Numbered from the stretch's first letter, positions 27,077-36,090 are shown. The stretch is 64,000 bases of DNA from JASHPR01 sp963729365 (GCA_963729365.1 CAVSNQ010000024.1:310001-374000), one strand, 5' to 3'. Translations and numbers: made by a program. Notes: generated by a model not told the origin, from the letters alone.

Positions 27077-28243
27077 GTGGCCATCAGTTGGAACCCATCT
27101 CGCGGCACGACACTGGGTATCGAGTGGGAACTGCAGCTCATCGACGGCCGCAGCAGGATGCTGCGGCAGGACGCCAGGGAGGTTCTTGCCGCGCTGCCGG
27201 CGCTCAGCGCGGCGGGCGACAACCCGAAGATCCGTTATGAGCTCATGCAATCAACGGTCGAGGTGGTCACGGGGATCTGCACCACCGTGTCGGAGGCCAA
27301 GGGCGATCTCGCTGCGACAATCGCACAACTTGAGCGAATCACGGGCAGTCGCGGTACGATGCTGGCCTGTGCTGGAACGCATCCTGTCAGCGACTGGCGA
27401 GATGCCAAGATGGCTCCCATTCAGCGCTATGCCGAACTCGTCGAGCAGTTGCAGTGGCTTGCCCGCAGGATTCAGACATTCGGGGTCCATGTCCATGTGG
27501 GCATCCGCGATGGAAGCAAGGCGATCCCCATCGTCAATGCCCTCGCTGCATACCTGCCGCACTTCCTAGCGCTGACTGCGTCAAGCCCGTTCTGGAGCGG
27601 GCATGACACGGGGCTTGCATCGAGCCGGGCGGTTATCTTCGGCGGCCTGCCGACATCGGGGCCGCCGCAGCCGCTCGCGGATTGGAGTGAGTTCGAGGAG
27701 TACATGGACACGCTGCTTCGCGCCGGAACGATCCGGAGCATCAAGGAGGTGTGGTGGGATATCCGGCCGCACCCCGATTTCGGCACGGTCGAGATCAGGA
27801 TGTTCGACGGCGTTCCGACACTTCGCGAGATCGGCATGGTCACCGCCCTGTCGCAGTGCCTGGTTCAGCAGTTCGACACCCAGCTGGACCGCGGCTACCG
27901 GCTGCCGAGTCCTTCCGCATGGGTGGTTCGCGACAACAAGTGGCGGGCCACCAGGTATGGGCTGGACGCGATTGTGATCACTGATGACTCGGGGTCAACG
28001 GCACCGCTCAGGGATGAGCTGTTCGAGTTGGTGCGGGAACTAGAGCCGGTAGCGAACCGGCTGGGCTGCATGGAGGAGCTTGACGTCATTTCCGAGGTGC
28101 TGGACCACGGCGCCTCCTACGAGCGGCAGCGGGCGCTCGTGGCCAACGGCGGCGGGCTCGAGGACGTGGTCGACGCGCTGGTCACCGAGTTCGCGGAGGA
28201 TCGTTTCGTTATCCCGGGGGAGGCGGCGTATGGCCGAACATGA
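27077..28243 (+). CDS. Carboxylate-amine ligase, glutamate-cysteine ligase type 2 (YbdK/GCS2) family
   Basis: ATP-dependent ligase that forms a gamma-glutamyl-type amide or peptide bond; family members include YbdK and EgtA-like enzymes. It has 388 residues. The catalytic-domain start LGIEWELQLID (13-23) supplies metal-binding Glu residues, TFGVHVHVGI is the HVHVG core, and WWDIRPHPDFGTVEIRMFD is the C-terminal signature. GTG at 27077 with GGAGG 8 nt upstream. Base composition is slightly more AT-rich than its neighbours. It overlaps the M20 amidohydrolase by 14 nt, so the two are coupled. The true substrate is unknown; glutamate plus an amine is a reasonable guess. Confidence 0.88.
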   Translation: MAISWNPSRGTTLGIEWELQLIDGRSRMLRQDAREVLAALPALSAAGDNPKIRYELMQSTVEVVTGICTTVSEAKGDLAATIAQLERITGSRGTMLACAGTHPVSDWRDAKMAPIQRYAELVEQLQWLARRIQTFGVHVHVGIRDGSKAIPIVNALAAYLPHFLALTASSPFWSGHDTGLASSRAVIFGGLPTSGPPQPLADWSEFEEYMDTLLRAGTIRSIKEVWWDIRPHPDFGTVEIRMFDGVPTLREIGMVTALSQCLVQQFDTQLDRGYRLPSPSAWVVRDNKWRATRYGLDAIVITDDSGSTAPLRDELFELVRELEPVANRLGCMEELDVISEVLDHGASYERQRALVANGGGLEDVVDALVTEFAEDRFVIPGEAAYGRT

Positions 28244-29462
28244 CCTGGAGGGCGAGCTCGACGCGTTCCTCGCCGGGCACCAGGCCGAGCTCGTCGACTT
28301 CCGGCGCGACCTGCACGCCCACCCCGAGATCGGCTACCACGAGTACCGGACGACGCGCCGGATCAAGCTGAGGCTGGAGGCCGCGGGCCTCCGGCCGACG
28401 GTCCTGCCCAAGGGCACCGGCCTGTTCGTGGACATCGGGTCGGGCACCGAGCCGGTGGTGGGACTGCGGGCCGACCTGGACGCGCTCCCGCTCAGCGACG
28501 AGAAGAACGTTCCCTACCGGTCTACGGTCCCCAATGCCTGCCACGCGTGCGGGCACGACGTACACACCACGGTCCTGCTCGGGACGGGCCTGTTCCTGGC
28601 GCGCACGGCGGCGGCCGGGGCGCTGCCCGGCCGGGTCAGGCTGATCTTCCAGCCGGCCGAGGAGGTGCCGTGCGGGGCGCTGGACGTGCTGGCGGCCGGT
28701 GGCATCGCCTCGGTAGACCGGGTCTTCGCGCTGCACTGCGACCCGCGGCTGGACGTCGGCAAGATCGGAACCCGGGTCGGCGCGATCACCGCGGCCTGCG
28801 ACAAGATCTCAGTCAGGGTGACCGGGCCCGGCGGGCACACCGCTCGGCCGCACCTGACCGCCGACCTGGTCTTCGCGCTCGGCAAGATCATCACCGAGCT
28901 GCCGGCGGCACTGTCCCGCCGGGTCGATCCCAGATCCAGCCTGAGCCTGGTCTGGGGCCGGGTCAACGCGGGCGCGGCCGCCAATGCCATCCCGGATGAC
29001 GGCATCGTCGAGGGCACCGTGCGCTGCCTCGACGACGAGGCCTGGCACGCCGCGCCCGACCTCCTCAAGGCGCTGACCGACTCGGTGGCCAGCGCCTACG
29101 GCGTGGTCGCCGACGTCAGCTACGTGCGGAACGTGCCGCCAACGGTCAACGAGGCCATGTCGACGGCCATGGTCGAGGCCGCCGCCGACCGGGTGCTCGG
29201 CGCCGATGCCGTGGTGCCAGCCCCGCAGAGCCTCGGCGGGGAGGACTTCGCCTGGTATCTGGAGTCGATCCCGGGCGCGCTGTCCAGGCTCGGCACCAGG
29301 AAGCCGGGTTCCGGTGACGATTTCGACATCCACCAGCCCATGTTTGACGTCGACGAACGGGCCATCGGAGTGGGGGTCAGGCTCATGGCGGCCACCGCGC
29401 TGACCGCGATGTGCAGCGGGCCGGTAGCCCGCGAGCCGCTCCCGGGCGCCGCCCGCGCCTGA
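28230..29462 (+). CDS. M20D-family amidohydrolase (hippurate/N-acyl amino acid hydrolase type)
   Basis: Metal-dependent amidohydrolase of 410 residues. RRDLHAHPEIGYHEYRT opens the domain. The metal/catalytic motif is NACHACGHDVHT (Cys107, His109), LIFQPAEEV carries the catalytic Glu pair, FALHCDP supplies the next His, and GGEDFAWY and FDIHQPMFDVDE are C-terminal. Residues near 180-290 form the dimerisation lid. The ATG at 28230 lies inside the end of the GCS2-ligase gene. Ligase and hydrolase together suggest making and breaking an amide conjugate, or detoxification; this is inference. Confidence 0.9.
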   Translation: MAEHDLEGELDAFLAGHQAELVDFRRDLHAHPEIGYHEYRTTRRIKLRLEAAGLRPTVLPKGTGLFVDIGSGTEPVVGLRADLDALPLSDEKNVPYRSTVPNACHACGHDVHTTVLLGTGLFLARTAAAGALPGRVRLIFQPAEEVPCGALDVLAAGGIASVDRVFALHCDPRLDVGKIGTRVGAITAACDKISVRVTGPGGHTARPHLTADLVFALGKIITELPAALSRRVDPRSSLSLVWGRVNAGAAANAIPDDGIVEGTVRCLDDEAWHAAPDLLKALTDSVASAYGVVADVSYVRNVPPTVNEAMSTAMVEAAADRVLGADAVVPAPQSLGGEDFAWYLESIPGALSRLGTRKPGSGDDFDIHQPMFDVDERAIGVGVRLMAATALTAMCSGPVAREPLPGAARA

Positions 29463-29598
29463 CCCCGGTGGGCGCGCGCCCCGCCGGGCGCTCCGGCCCG
29501 GCGCGATCCGCGCCAGCGCGACACTGGACCTACAGTAGGGACATAAGGAGCGCCGCAACGTCGGTGCTTGCTGGTCACCTCATGGGAGTGCGATCCGT

Positions 29599-30336
29599 AT
29601 GCAGCCGGATCAAGGGCAGGGCGCGGAACTTCCGGACGGCAAGGCTGCGGGGCAGCGGGCCGGCCAGGTCATGGCCGCGTCGCCGCGCGCCGGGCGCGGC
29701 GCGCACCAGCCAGCCGAGCAGAAGACGTTCCAGCTGACCGGTGCCGTCGTCGGCTGGTGGGCCTGGGTGATCTTCGCGATCATCTGCCTGGCCGACATCG
29801 CCTTTACCGGCCGCAGTCACACGGCCGCGGAAATCGCGATCACCCTGGTCTTCATCACCGGGCTGGTCTACGCGTGCGCGCTGCGGCCCCGGGTGGTCAC
29901 CGACGCCGCCGGTGTGACCGTGCAGAACCCGCTTCGCGATCACCGGATTCCCTGGGGCTCGGTGACCGGCGTGGACCTGAGGGAGTCGGTCCAGGTGCAC
30001 TGCGCGCCAGAACCGGGCGACAAGCGCGCGAAGGTCATCCACAGCTGGGCGCTCTACGCCCACCGCCGGAGCCGGCTCAGGCAGGAATTCCTGGCCCAGG
30101 GTGACCGCAGGCGGCTGCCGCGCTCGTCCCTCACGGCCTACGGCGCGCCGTCGGCCGGGGCGGAGAAGCCAAGCGCCGCACAAATCATGGCCACGCAGCT
30201 CGACGAGATGGCCACGGCGGCGCGGGAGCGCGGCGCGGCCGCCGGCCCGCGGGTCGTCACCTGGCCCTGGCCGCCTGCCGTCGCGATCGCGGCCCCGGCC
30301 ATCGCGCTGGTGCTCGTCATCACGCTGTTCCGCTAG
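29599..30336 (+). CDS. Membrane protein with PH-like domain
   Basis: Unrecognised role. The 245-residue protein has two adjacent helices (about 47-68 and 78-97), a bacterial PH-like domain (RPRVVTDAAGVTVQNPLR, IPWGSVTGVDL, about 98-160), a linker and a C-terminal helix (about 225-243). The topology suggests a soluble middle domain between membrane anchors. GGGAG lies 10 nt before ATG 29599. A TACAGT -10-like box at about 29531 would give a short leader. It stands alone after the M20 gene. Confidence 0.75.
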   Translation: MQPDQGQGAELPDGKAAGQRAGQVMAASPRAGRGAHQPAEQKTFQLTGAVVGWWAWVIFAIICLADIAFTGRSHTAAEIAITLVFITGLVYACALRPRVVTDAAGVTVQNPLRDHRIPWGSVTGVDLRESVQVHCAPEPGDKRAKVIHSWALYAHRRSRLRQEFLAQGDRRRLPRSSLTAYGAPSAGAEKPSAAQIMATQLDEMATAARERGAAAGPRVVTWPWPPAVAIAAPAIALVLVITLFR

Positions 30337-30350
30337 CCGCGCGGCGGGGC

Positions 30351-30460
30351 GGGGACTGGCTGCGTCCTGGGGCTGGCCGCGTCCGGGGGCTGGCCGCGTC
30401 CGGGGCTGGGCGCGCCCGGGGGATCGGAGCGGACGAGGGGGCGGAGCGGACGAGGGGGCG
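30351..30460. repeat. Short G-rich direct repeats between convergent genes
   Basis: About three copies of a CTGGCCGCGTCCGGGG-type unit (30357-30415) are followed by two exact copies of CGGAGCGGACGAGGGGG (30425-30441 and 30442-30458). They fill the gap between the PH-like gene and the convergent cyclotransferase-like gene. Confidence 0.65.
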
Positions 30461-30462
30461 GG

Positions 30463-30903
30463 TTAGGCCCAACGGCGTTCTCGGAGTGCCCGGACATAGT
30501 CCTCAGGCGCGCCGGCCGTCTCCGCGGCGTCGGCCATGATGCCCAGGTGGCGGGCGGCGGGCAGGCCGCCCTCGTAGGCGTTCAGCACGTACAGCCACGC
30601 GACCACGTCACCGTCCGCGGCCGCGACCCGGACCTTGGCCTTCCGGTAGTAACCGAGGCTCGCGCCGTCCCATTGGTCCAGTGACTGCTCATCGGCGGCC
30701 GAGAGCTCGTAGAGCACAACGAAGACCCGCTGCCCGGCTTCCTCGACGACCGTGGGCATGGCTCCCTCCCAGCCCATGTCCTCGCCGCCGAACGCCAGCC
30801 GCCAGCCCTCGAGCCAGCCGCGGCCGCGCTGTGGCGAGTGCGGGCAGCGCTCGGCCATCTGCGCCGGATCCATGTTGCTGCCGTAGGCCGCGTACATCGC
30901 CAC
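30463..30903 (-). CDS. Gamma-glutamylcyclotransferase-like family protein
   Basis: A 146-residue protein of the GGCT/AIG2 fold. The substrate-binding signature YGSNMD is at 7-12, followed by a VVEEAGQRVFVVLYELSAAD strand-turn and a LDQWDGASLGYYRKAKVRV segment typical of the family. Known members release 5-oxoproline from gamma-glutamyl peptides or act on related amides. The ATG at 30903 gives MAMYAAYGSNM. Its nearness to the GCS2-type ligase and M20 hydrolase (2.2 kb away) is suggestive but it is on the other strand. The C-terminus ends LRERRWA. Confidence 0.85.
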   Translation of the reverse strand: MAMYAAYGSNMDPAQMAERCPHSPQRGRGWLEGWRLAFGGEDMGWEGAMPTVVEEAGQRVFVVLYELSAADEQSLDQWDGASLGYYRKAKVRVAAADGDVVAWLYVLNAYEGGLPAARHLGIMADAAETAGAPEDYVRALRERRWA

Positions 30904-31007
30904 GGATGATTAGCGTACGAGTCCCAGCGGCCGCGCGTGGTGATCTCGCATCCCATAGCCGGCACCGAGCGAGGCTCCAGGGGGGCGGTAAGCCAGAATG
31001 GGGCATC

Positions 31008-32432
31008 GTGAGTCAGCCGCGCGCGAGGATCGTGATCATCGGCGGCGGGCCAGGGGGCTACGAGGCGGCTCTGGTGGCCGCGCAGCTCGGTGCCGAGGTC
31101 ACGGTCGTGGACCGGGACGGGCTCGGTGGTGCCTGCGTGCTGACCGACTGCGTGCCGTCCAAGACGCTGATCGCGACCTCCGGCATGATGGCCGCCCTGG
31201 ACGGGGCCGCGGCCCTCGGAATCCGCCCGGACCCCGGCTCCCGCCCGGCGGGCGCGGCGCTGGTCGCCGTGGACGCGCCGCGGCTCTACTCCAGGGTCCG
31301 CGACCTGGCCAGGGCGCAGTCCCAGGACGTGGCCGCGCGGCTGGCTGCCGAGGGGGTCGAGGTCCTGCCCGGGGCCGGGCGGCTGGTCGGCGCGGGCGGG
31401 CCGCTGGTCGGCCCGCACACCGTCGAGGCGGGGGACGTCCTCCTCAGCGCGGACGTGGTGCTCGTGTCGACCGGGGCGCAGCCCCGGTTGCTCCCCGGCG
31501 CGGAGCCGGACGGCGAGCGCATCCTGACCTTCCGGCAGCTCTACGACCTGCCCGATCTGCCCCCCGAGCTGGTCGTGGTGGGCTCGGGCGTGACCGGGGC
31601 CGAGTTCGCCGGCGCCTACCAGGCGCTGGGCTCGCAGGTCACCCTGGTCTCCTCGCGTGACCGCGTGCTGCCGCAGGAGGACGCCGACGCCGCCACGGTG
31701 GTCGAGGACGTGTTCCGGCGGCACGGGATGACCGTGCTCAGCCGGTCCCGGGCGGCGTCGGTGAAGCGCGACGGCGACGGCGTCGCGGTGGCCCTGGAGG
31801 ACGGCCGGACGGTGCGCGGCTCGCACTGCCTGCTCGCGGTCGGGATGGTCCCGAATACGGGCGGGCTCGGCCTGGAGGAGGCCGGGATCACCCTGGACGG
31901 CCGGGGGTTCATTCCGGTCGACCGGGTGTCGCGGACCCACGTGCCGGGCGTGTACGCGGCCGGCGACTGCACCGGCGTGCAGATGCTCGCCTCGGTGGCG
32001 GCCATGCAGGGCCGGATCGCGATGTGGCACGCGCTCGGCGAGGCGGTGCAGCCGCTGAACCTCAGCCACGTCGCCGCGACCGTCTTCACCGAGCCGGAGA
32101 TCGCCATGGTCGGCGTGACCCAGCGGGCGGTGACCTCAGGCGAGGCGGACGCGGTGGTCGGCAAGCTGCCGCTGGCCACCAACGCGCGCGCGAAGATGCA
32201 GGGCTTCCGCGACGGCTTCGTGAAGCTGTTCGCCAGCCCCCGCAGCGGGAGGGTGCTCGGCGGCGTCGTGGTCGCGCCCCGGGCCAGCGAGCTCATCCTG
32301 GGCGTGTCGCTCGCCGTCGAGCAGCACCTCACCGTGGACGAGATCGCGCACACGTTCGCCGTGTACCCGAGCCTGACCGGCAGCATCACCGAGGCCGCGC
32401 GCAGGCTCATGCAGCCCGCTGAGGGCCGCTGA
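31008..32432 (+). CDS. lpdA: NAD(P)H-quinone dehydrogenase LpdA (flavoprotein disulfide reductase family)
   Basis: FAD/NAD(P)-binding oxidoreductase of 474 residues. FAD motif IVIIGGGPGGYEAAL (8-22), CxxxxC pair Cys43/Cys48 in GGACVLTDCVPSK, second Rossmann VVVGSGVTGAEFAG, FAD motif VYAAGDCTG. The C-terminal catalytic His-Glu motif of true lipoamide dehydrogenases (HPTxSE) is absent: the sequence reads FAVYPSLTGSITE. That matches the actinobacterial LpdA group, which reduces quinones. GTG 31008 was chosen at the domain start; the longer upstream frame overlaps the divergent gene. Confidence 0.9.
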   Translation: MSQPRARIVIIGGGPGGYEAALVAAQLGAEVTVVDRDGLGGACVLTDCVPSKTLIATSGMMAALDGAAALGIRPDPGSRPAGAALVAVDAPRLYSRVRDLARAQSQDVAARLAAEGVEVLPGAGRLVGAGGPLVGPHTVEAGDVLLSADVVLVSTGAQPRLLPGAEPDGERILTFRQLYDLPDLPPELVVVGSGVTGAEFAGAYQALGSQVTLVSSRDRVLPQEDADAATVVEDVFRRHGMTVLSRSRAASVKRDGDGVAVALEDGRTVRGSHCLLAVGMVPNTGGLGLEEAGITLDGRGFIPVDRVSRTHVPGVYAAGDCTGVQMLASVAAMQGRIAMWHALGEAVQPLNLSHVAATVFTEPEIAMVGVTQRAVTSGEADAVVGKLPLATNARAKMQGFRDGFVKLFASPRSGRVLGGVVVAPRASELILGVSLAVEQHLTVDEIAHTFAVYPSLTGSITEAARRLMQPAEGR

Positions 32433-32439
32433 CCAGCGG

Positions 32440-32796
32440 TCAGTGCGCGGGGTGGCCCAGGTCAGGGTCGTCGGGAACGTCCAGGCCGTGCTGGCGCAGC
32501 CGGGACGCGCGGATGTCGTCGGCGTAGGCGGCCACCGAGAAGATGCTGCCGGACAGGATCAGCGCCACCATCGTCAGGCCGAGCCACAGCGGGGCCGGCA
32601 CCACCGTGGTGAGCACCACGACGAGCACGACGCAGATCGGGACGATGATGGCCAGGTGACGGAGCACGGTCCGCAGCCGCCAGCCCGCGTCGGTCAGCTC
32701 GTGCCTGACCCACTCCACGTTCTCGGCCGGCAGCCGGAACCCGACAGCGAACCGGAGCCAGCGGAGCGCCCCGGGGTCGCCGGGCAGGCGCGCCAC
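32440..32796 (-). CDS. Small two-helix membrane protein (DUF5313-like)
   Basis: Unrecognised function. It has 118 residues: an N-terminal segment RWLRFAVGFRLPAENVEWVRHEL, two transmembrane helices (about 46-66 and 70-90) and a short charged tail ending DLGHPAH. This resembles DUF5313-type actinobacterial proteins (tentative). The GTG start lies 4 nt after the accA stop, so it is the last gene of the minus-strand carboxylase operon. Confidence 0.72.
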   Translation of the reverse strand: MARLPGDPGALRWLRFAVGFRLPAENVEWVRHELTDAGWRLRTVLRHLAIIVPICVVLVVVLTTVVPAPLWLGLTMVALILSGSIFSVAAYADDIRASRLRQHGLDVPDDPDLGHPAH

Positions 32797-32800
32797 GGAC

Positions 32801-34573
32801 TCAGCCCCGCAGCTGGCAGATGATCTCGCCGGACGAGACGGTCTGGCCGACCTGAACGGCCAGGTCGGTCACGGTGCCGTCCTTGTGCGCCGTCAGCGGC
32901 TGTTCCATCTTCATCGCCTCGAGCACCACGACCGTGTCCCCGGCCGAGACCGGCTGGCCGTCCTCGGCGACGATCTTCACGATCGTTCCCTGCATCGGGC
33001 TGACCAGCGCGTCGCCGCCCGCCGAGCCGCCACCGCCGGAACCGCCAGTGCCGCGTCCCGAGCGCGGGCGGGACGGGGCCCGCTGTCCGGCCCGGCCGCC
33101 GCCTGGCCCGGCCGGTGCCAGCGCGGCGGGGATCACCACCTCCAGGCGCTTGCCGCCGACCTCGACCGTGATCCGTTCCCGCGGCTGGGCGTCACCGTCC
33201 GCGGCGGCCAGGTCACCGGAATACGGGGCCAGATCCCCGCTGAACTCGGTCTCGATCCACCCGGTGTGCACCGCGAACGGTTCCGAGGTGAAGGCCGGGT
33301 CGTCCACGACAGCCCGGTGAAAGGGCAGCACGGTCGGCATTCCGCCGATCTCGAACTCGGCCAGCGCACGACGCGACCGTTCCAGGCACTGAGCACGGTC
33401 AGCCCCGGTCACGATCAGCTTCGCGATCAGCGAATCGAACGCCTGCGGCACCGTCAGCCCCGCGGCGTAGCCCGCGTCGAGCCGCACCCCCGGCCCCGAC
33501 GGCGGCCGCCAGGCCGTGATCGTCCCTGGCGCGGGCAGGAACCCGCGGCCCGGGTCCTCGGCATTGATCCGGAACTCGATCGAGTGGCCGCGCAGCGGCG
33601 GGTCGGCGTAGGAGAGTTCCTGGCCGTCGGCGATCCGGAACATCTCCCGGACCAGGTCGATGCCGCTGACCTCCTCGGTCACCGGGTGCTCCACCTGCAG
33701 CCTGGTGTTCACCTCGAGGAACGAGATCGTGCCGTCCTCCCCGATCAGGAACTCGCAGGTGCCGGCGCCCACGTAGCCCGCCCGGCGCAGCAGCGCCTTG
33801 GACGAGGACCGGAGCAGCTCCTCCTGCTCGCCGGACAGGAACGGCGCCGGAGCCTCCTCGACCAGCTTCTGGTTCCGGCGCTGCAGCGTGCAGTCCCTGG
33901 TGGAGACCACGACCACGTTCCCGCGGGTGTCGGCCAGGCACTGCGTCTCCACGTGCCGGGGCCGTTCCAGGTAGCGCTTCACGAAGCACTCGCCGCGGCC
34001 GAAGGCGGCCACCGCCTCCCGCACCGCGGACTCGAACTGCGGGACGATCTCCTCGGCGGTCCTGGCCACCTTCAGCCCGCGCCCGCCGCCGCCGTAGGCG
34101 GCCTGGATCACGATCGGCAGCCCGAACTCGGCGGCGAACGCCGCCGCCTCATCGGGGCCCGAGACCGGCCCGTCGCTGCCCGGCGCCAGCGGCACGCCGA
34201 CCGCGGCGGCGATCCGCCGGGCCGCGATCTTGTCGCCCAGCGCGTCGATCGCCTCGGGCGGCGGGCCGATCCAGTTGAGACCGGCCGCGATGACCTCACG
34301 CGCGAACTCCGCGTTCTCGGCCAGGAACCCGTACCCGGGATGGACCGCGTCCGCCCTGGACTCCGCCGCCGCCTTGAGGATCTTGCTGATGTCGAGGTAG
34401 CTCTCGGCCGCGCTCTGGCCGCCCAGCGCGTAGGCCTCGTCGGCCATGGTGACATGCAGCGCATCCAGGTCCAGCTCGCCGTAGACGGCGACGCTGCCCA
34501 GGCCCGCGTCGCGGCACGCCCGCACGATCCGGACCGCGATCTCGCCGCGGTTGGCGATCAGGACTTTGCGCAC
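32801..34573 (-). CDS. accA: Acyl-CoA carboxylase alpha subunit (biotin carboxylase + BCCP)
   Basis: Carboxylates its own biotin with ATP and bicarbonate and hands CO2 to AccD/PccB-type carboxyltransferases, supplying malonyl- or methylmalonyl-CoA. It has 590 residues: biotin carboxylase domain from KVLIANRGEIAVRI, ATP-grasp glycine loop YGGGGRGLKV, EVNTRLQVEHPVTEE, then a Gly/Ser/Pro linker and a BCCP domain with biotinyl-Lys555 in EAMKM, 35 residues from the end as usual. GTG 34573 was chosen (RKVLIANRG start, GAGGAG upstream). It lies downstream of the broken accE and NYN genes on the same strand. Confidence 0.95.
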   Translation of the reverse strand: MRKVLIANRGEIAVRIVRACRDAGLGSVAVYGELDLDALHVTMADEAYALGGQSAAESYLDISKILKAAAESRADAVHPGYGFLAENAEFAREVIAAGLNWIGPPPEAIDALGDKIAARRIAAAVGVPLAPGSDGPVSGPDEAAAFAAEFGLPIVIQAAYGGGGRGLKVARTAEEIVPQFESAVREAVAAFGRGECFVKRYLERPRHVETQCLADTRGNVVVVSTRDCTLQRRNQKLVEEAPAPFLSGEQEELLRSSSKALLRRAGYVGAGTCEFLIGEDGTISFLEVNTRLQVEHPVTEEVSGIDLVREMFRIADGQELSYADPPLRGHSIEFRINAEDPGRGFLPAPGTITAWRPPSGPGVRLDAGYAAGLTVPQAFDSLIAKLIVTGADRAQCLERSRRALAEFEIGGMPTVLPFHRAVVDDPAFTSEPFAVHTGWIETEFSGDLAPYSGDLAAADGDAQPRERITVEVGGKRLEVVIPAALAPAGPGGGRAGQRAPSRPRSGRGTGGSGGGGSAGGDALVSPMQGTIVKIVAEDGQPVSAGDTVVVLEAMKMEQPLTAHKDGTVTDLAVQVGQTVSSGEIICQLRG

Positions 34574-34719
34574 GAAAGCGGCTCCTCTCGACTGCGCCGA
34601 GTCTAGTGATATTGGGCAGGTCGTCGGCGTGGGCCGGGCGATAAGGAACCGGTGTGCCGTACCGGGCGGCAACGATGCACCGCTGGGCGGGCTGTGGCCC
34701 GGCCAGCGGTGCATCCCGG

Positions 34720-34937
34720 TCACCGCGGCAGCGCGCTGGCCCGCCAGCCGCCGGGGCCCCGCGACAGCTCGCCCTGCAGCAGCCCGGATCGAGACGACCA
34801 GCCAGAACGCCTAGTCTCGCCGGCTCTGGCCACGCCAGCCAGCCGGCCCACTCGAGCCGCGCGGCCAGCACGGTCACCACCGCGGCGATCTCCGCGGGCG
34901 ACGGGTCGCCGCTGACGATCGCGAGCTCTGGCTCCAC
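34720..34937 (-). pseudogene. accE: Acyl-CoA carboxylase epsilon subunit (AccE/PccE), frameshifted
   Basis: The first frame from GTG 34937 reads MEPELAIVSGDPSPAEIAAV then VTVLAARLE, the N-terminal pattern of AccE. The other frame, ending in TGA at 34720, carries the typical C-terminus GWSSRSGLLQGELSRGPGGW and then RASALPR. The two join only through a one-base (-1-type) shift between about 34800 and 34860. Restored, the protein would be about 72 residues, the normal size. The start lies 3 nt after the NYN stop and accA follows 146 bp later. It could be a sequencing error, a real lesion or programmed slippage. The family call rests on these short motifs and context. Confidence 0.7.
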
Positions 34938-34940
34938 GAG

Positions 34941-35987
34941 TCAGCTCCTGGACTTGCCGACGCCGATGCCGAACTGGCGGTGGACCCGGGCCCAGAACGC
35001 GTCCCGCAGCCACTCCCTGGCCTCCTGGTAGGCCCGCAGCGACAGGCCGAGCTCCTTCTCGGCCTCGACCAGGAGCTCCTTGTCGATGACCGGGGGCAGG
35101 ATCGGCCCGGGCAGCAGGTCGCGGATGTTGTCCTCGCCGCGGGTCAGGATCCACTTCTGCGCCACGTGCTCGCCCGCCTCCTCGACCCGCTCCTTCTCCG
35201 GGCCGCGCCGGGCCGCGGCCGCCGCGGCCGCGGCCGCCGCCGGACCGGATCCGGGCGCCGGGGCGTGGGCCGCCCGGGCCGGGACCGGCCGCGGCACGTG
35301 CCGGTCGCCGAACACCTGCGCCGGGGACGGCGCGGCGGACCCGGCCAGCGCCGCTCCGGCCTGGCCGGCCCTGGCCGGCCCGGCGCCCGCCGCGGTGACC
35401 GGCTCGGGCGCCAGCTGCCTGGTGAAGTAGGGCTCGACGAACGACCGCTCGAGCACCTCCACGGTGTCCGACTCCCAGACCAGCCGCTCGGCCTGGTTCG
35501 TGCCGTACGGGGGCTCGATGCCCCAGAGGTGGACCCGGACGCCGAACGCCTGCGCGGCCTCCACCGCGGGAACCATGTCCTCGTCACCGGCCACGAGGAT
35601 CGCGTCGGTGATCGCCCGGTGCCGGGCCAGCGCCTCCATGTCGGCGCGGATCTGGGCGTCCACGCCCTTCTGCTGGCCCCGCGCGTTGAGGTTGCCCAGG
35701 CGCAGTTTCACCCACGGCATCTGGGCGATGACCCGCTGGTCGATCGTGGGCACCCGGTCCCTGGCCGCGTCATACCAGTAGACCCGCAGCAGCTCGCCGC
35801 GCACCTGGTCGTCCGCGTGCCGGGTCAGCGTCTGGATCAGCTTGTCGGCGTCGACCCGGTACTCGCGGCGCGAGGCCGCGCCGAACAGCAGCTCGCCGGC
35901 GGACGCATAGATATACCCGACATCGACCATGATGGCGTAGCGGGACAGAAGTGGCAGCGGTGATCCGTTCTCGGTCATGGTGGTCAT
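34941..35987 (-). CDS. NYN-domain (PIN-like) ribonuclease candidate
   Basis: A 348-residue protein with an N-terminal NYN/PIN-like domain: AIMVDVGYIYASAGELL (first acidic residue), GVDAQIRADMEAL and AILVAGDEDMVPAV (further metal-binding acids), then GVRVHLWG. A disordered Ala/Pro/Gly linker (about 225-275, including a run of Ala) precedes a helical C-terminal domain (EKELGLSLRAYQEAREWLRD). NYN domains are metal-dependent RNases; the target here is unknown. ATG 35987 or 35978 could start it. It lies in the carboxylase operon, directly before accE. Confidence 0.8.
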   Translation of the reverse strand: MTTMTENGSPLPLLSRYAIMVDVGYIYASAGELLFGAASRREYRVDADKLIQTLTRHADDQVRGELLRVYWYDAARDRVPTIDQRVIAQMPWVKLRLGNLNARGQQKGVDAQIRADMEALARHRAITDAILVAGDEDMVPAVEAAQAFGVRVHLWGIEPPYGTNQAERLVWESDTVEVLERSFVEPYFTRQLAPEPVTAAGAGPARAGQAGAALAGSAAPSPAQVFGDRHVPRPVPARAAHAPAPGSGPAAAAAAAAAARRGPEKERVEEAGEHVAQKWILTRGEDNIRDLLPGPILPPVIDKELLVEAEKELGLSLRAYQEAREWLRDAFWARVHRQFGIGVGKSRS

Positions 35988-36090
35988 GACTCTATCCACT
36001 GCCCGCCAGAATGCCTGGCCACAGGTGATCAGCGCCCGGTTTGCCGGGTGGCGCGGGAGCGTTCCTGGCCCCGTACCGGGCGGCTTAGGG

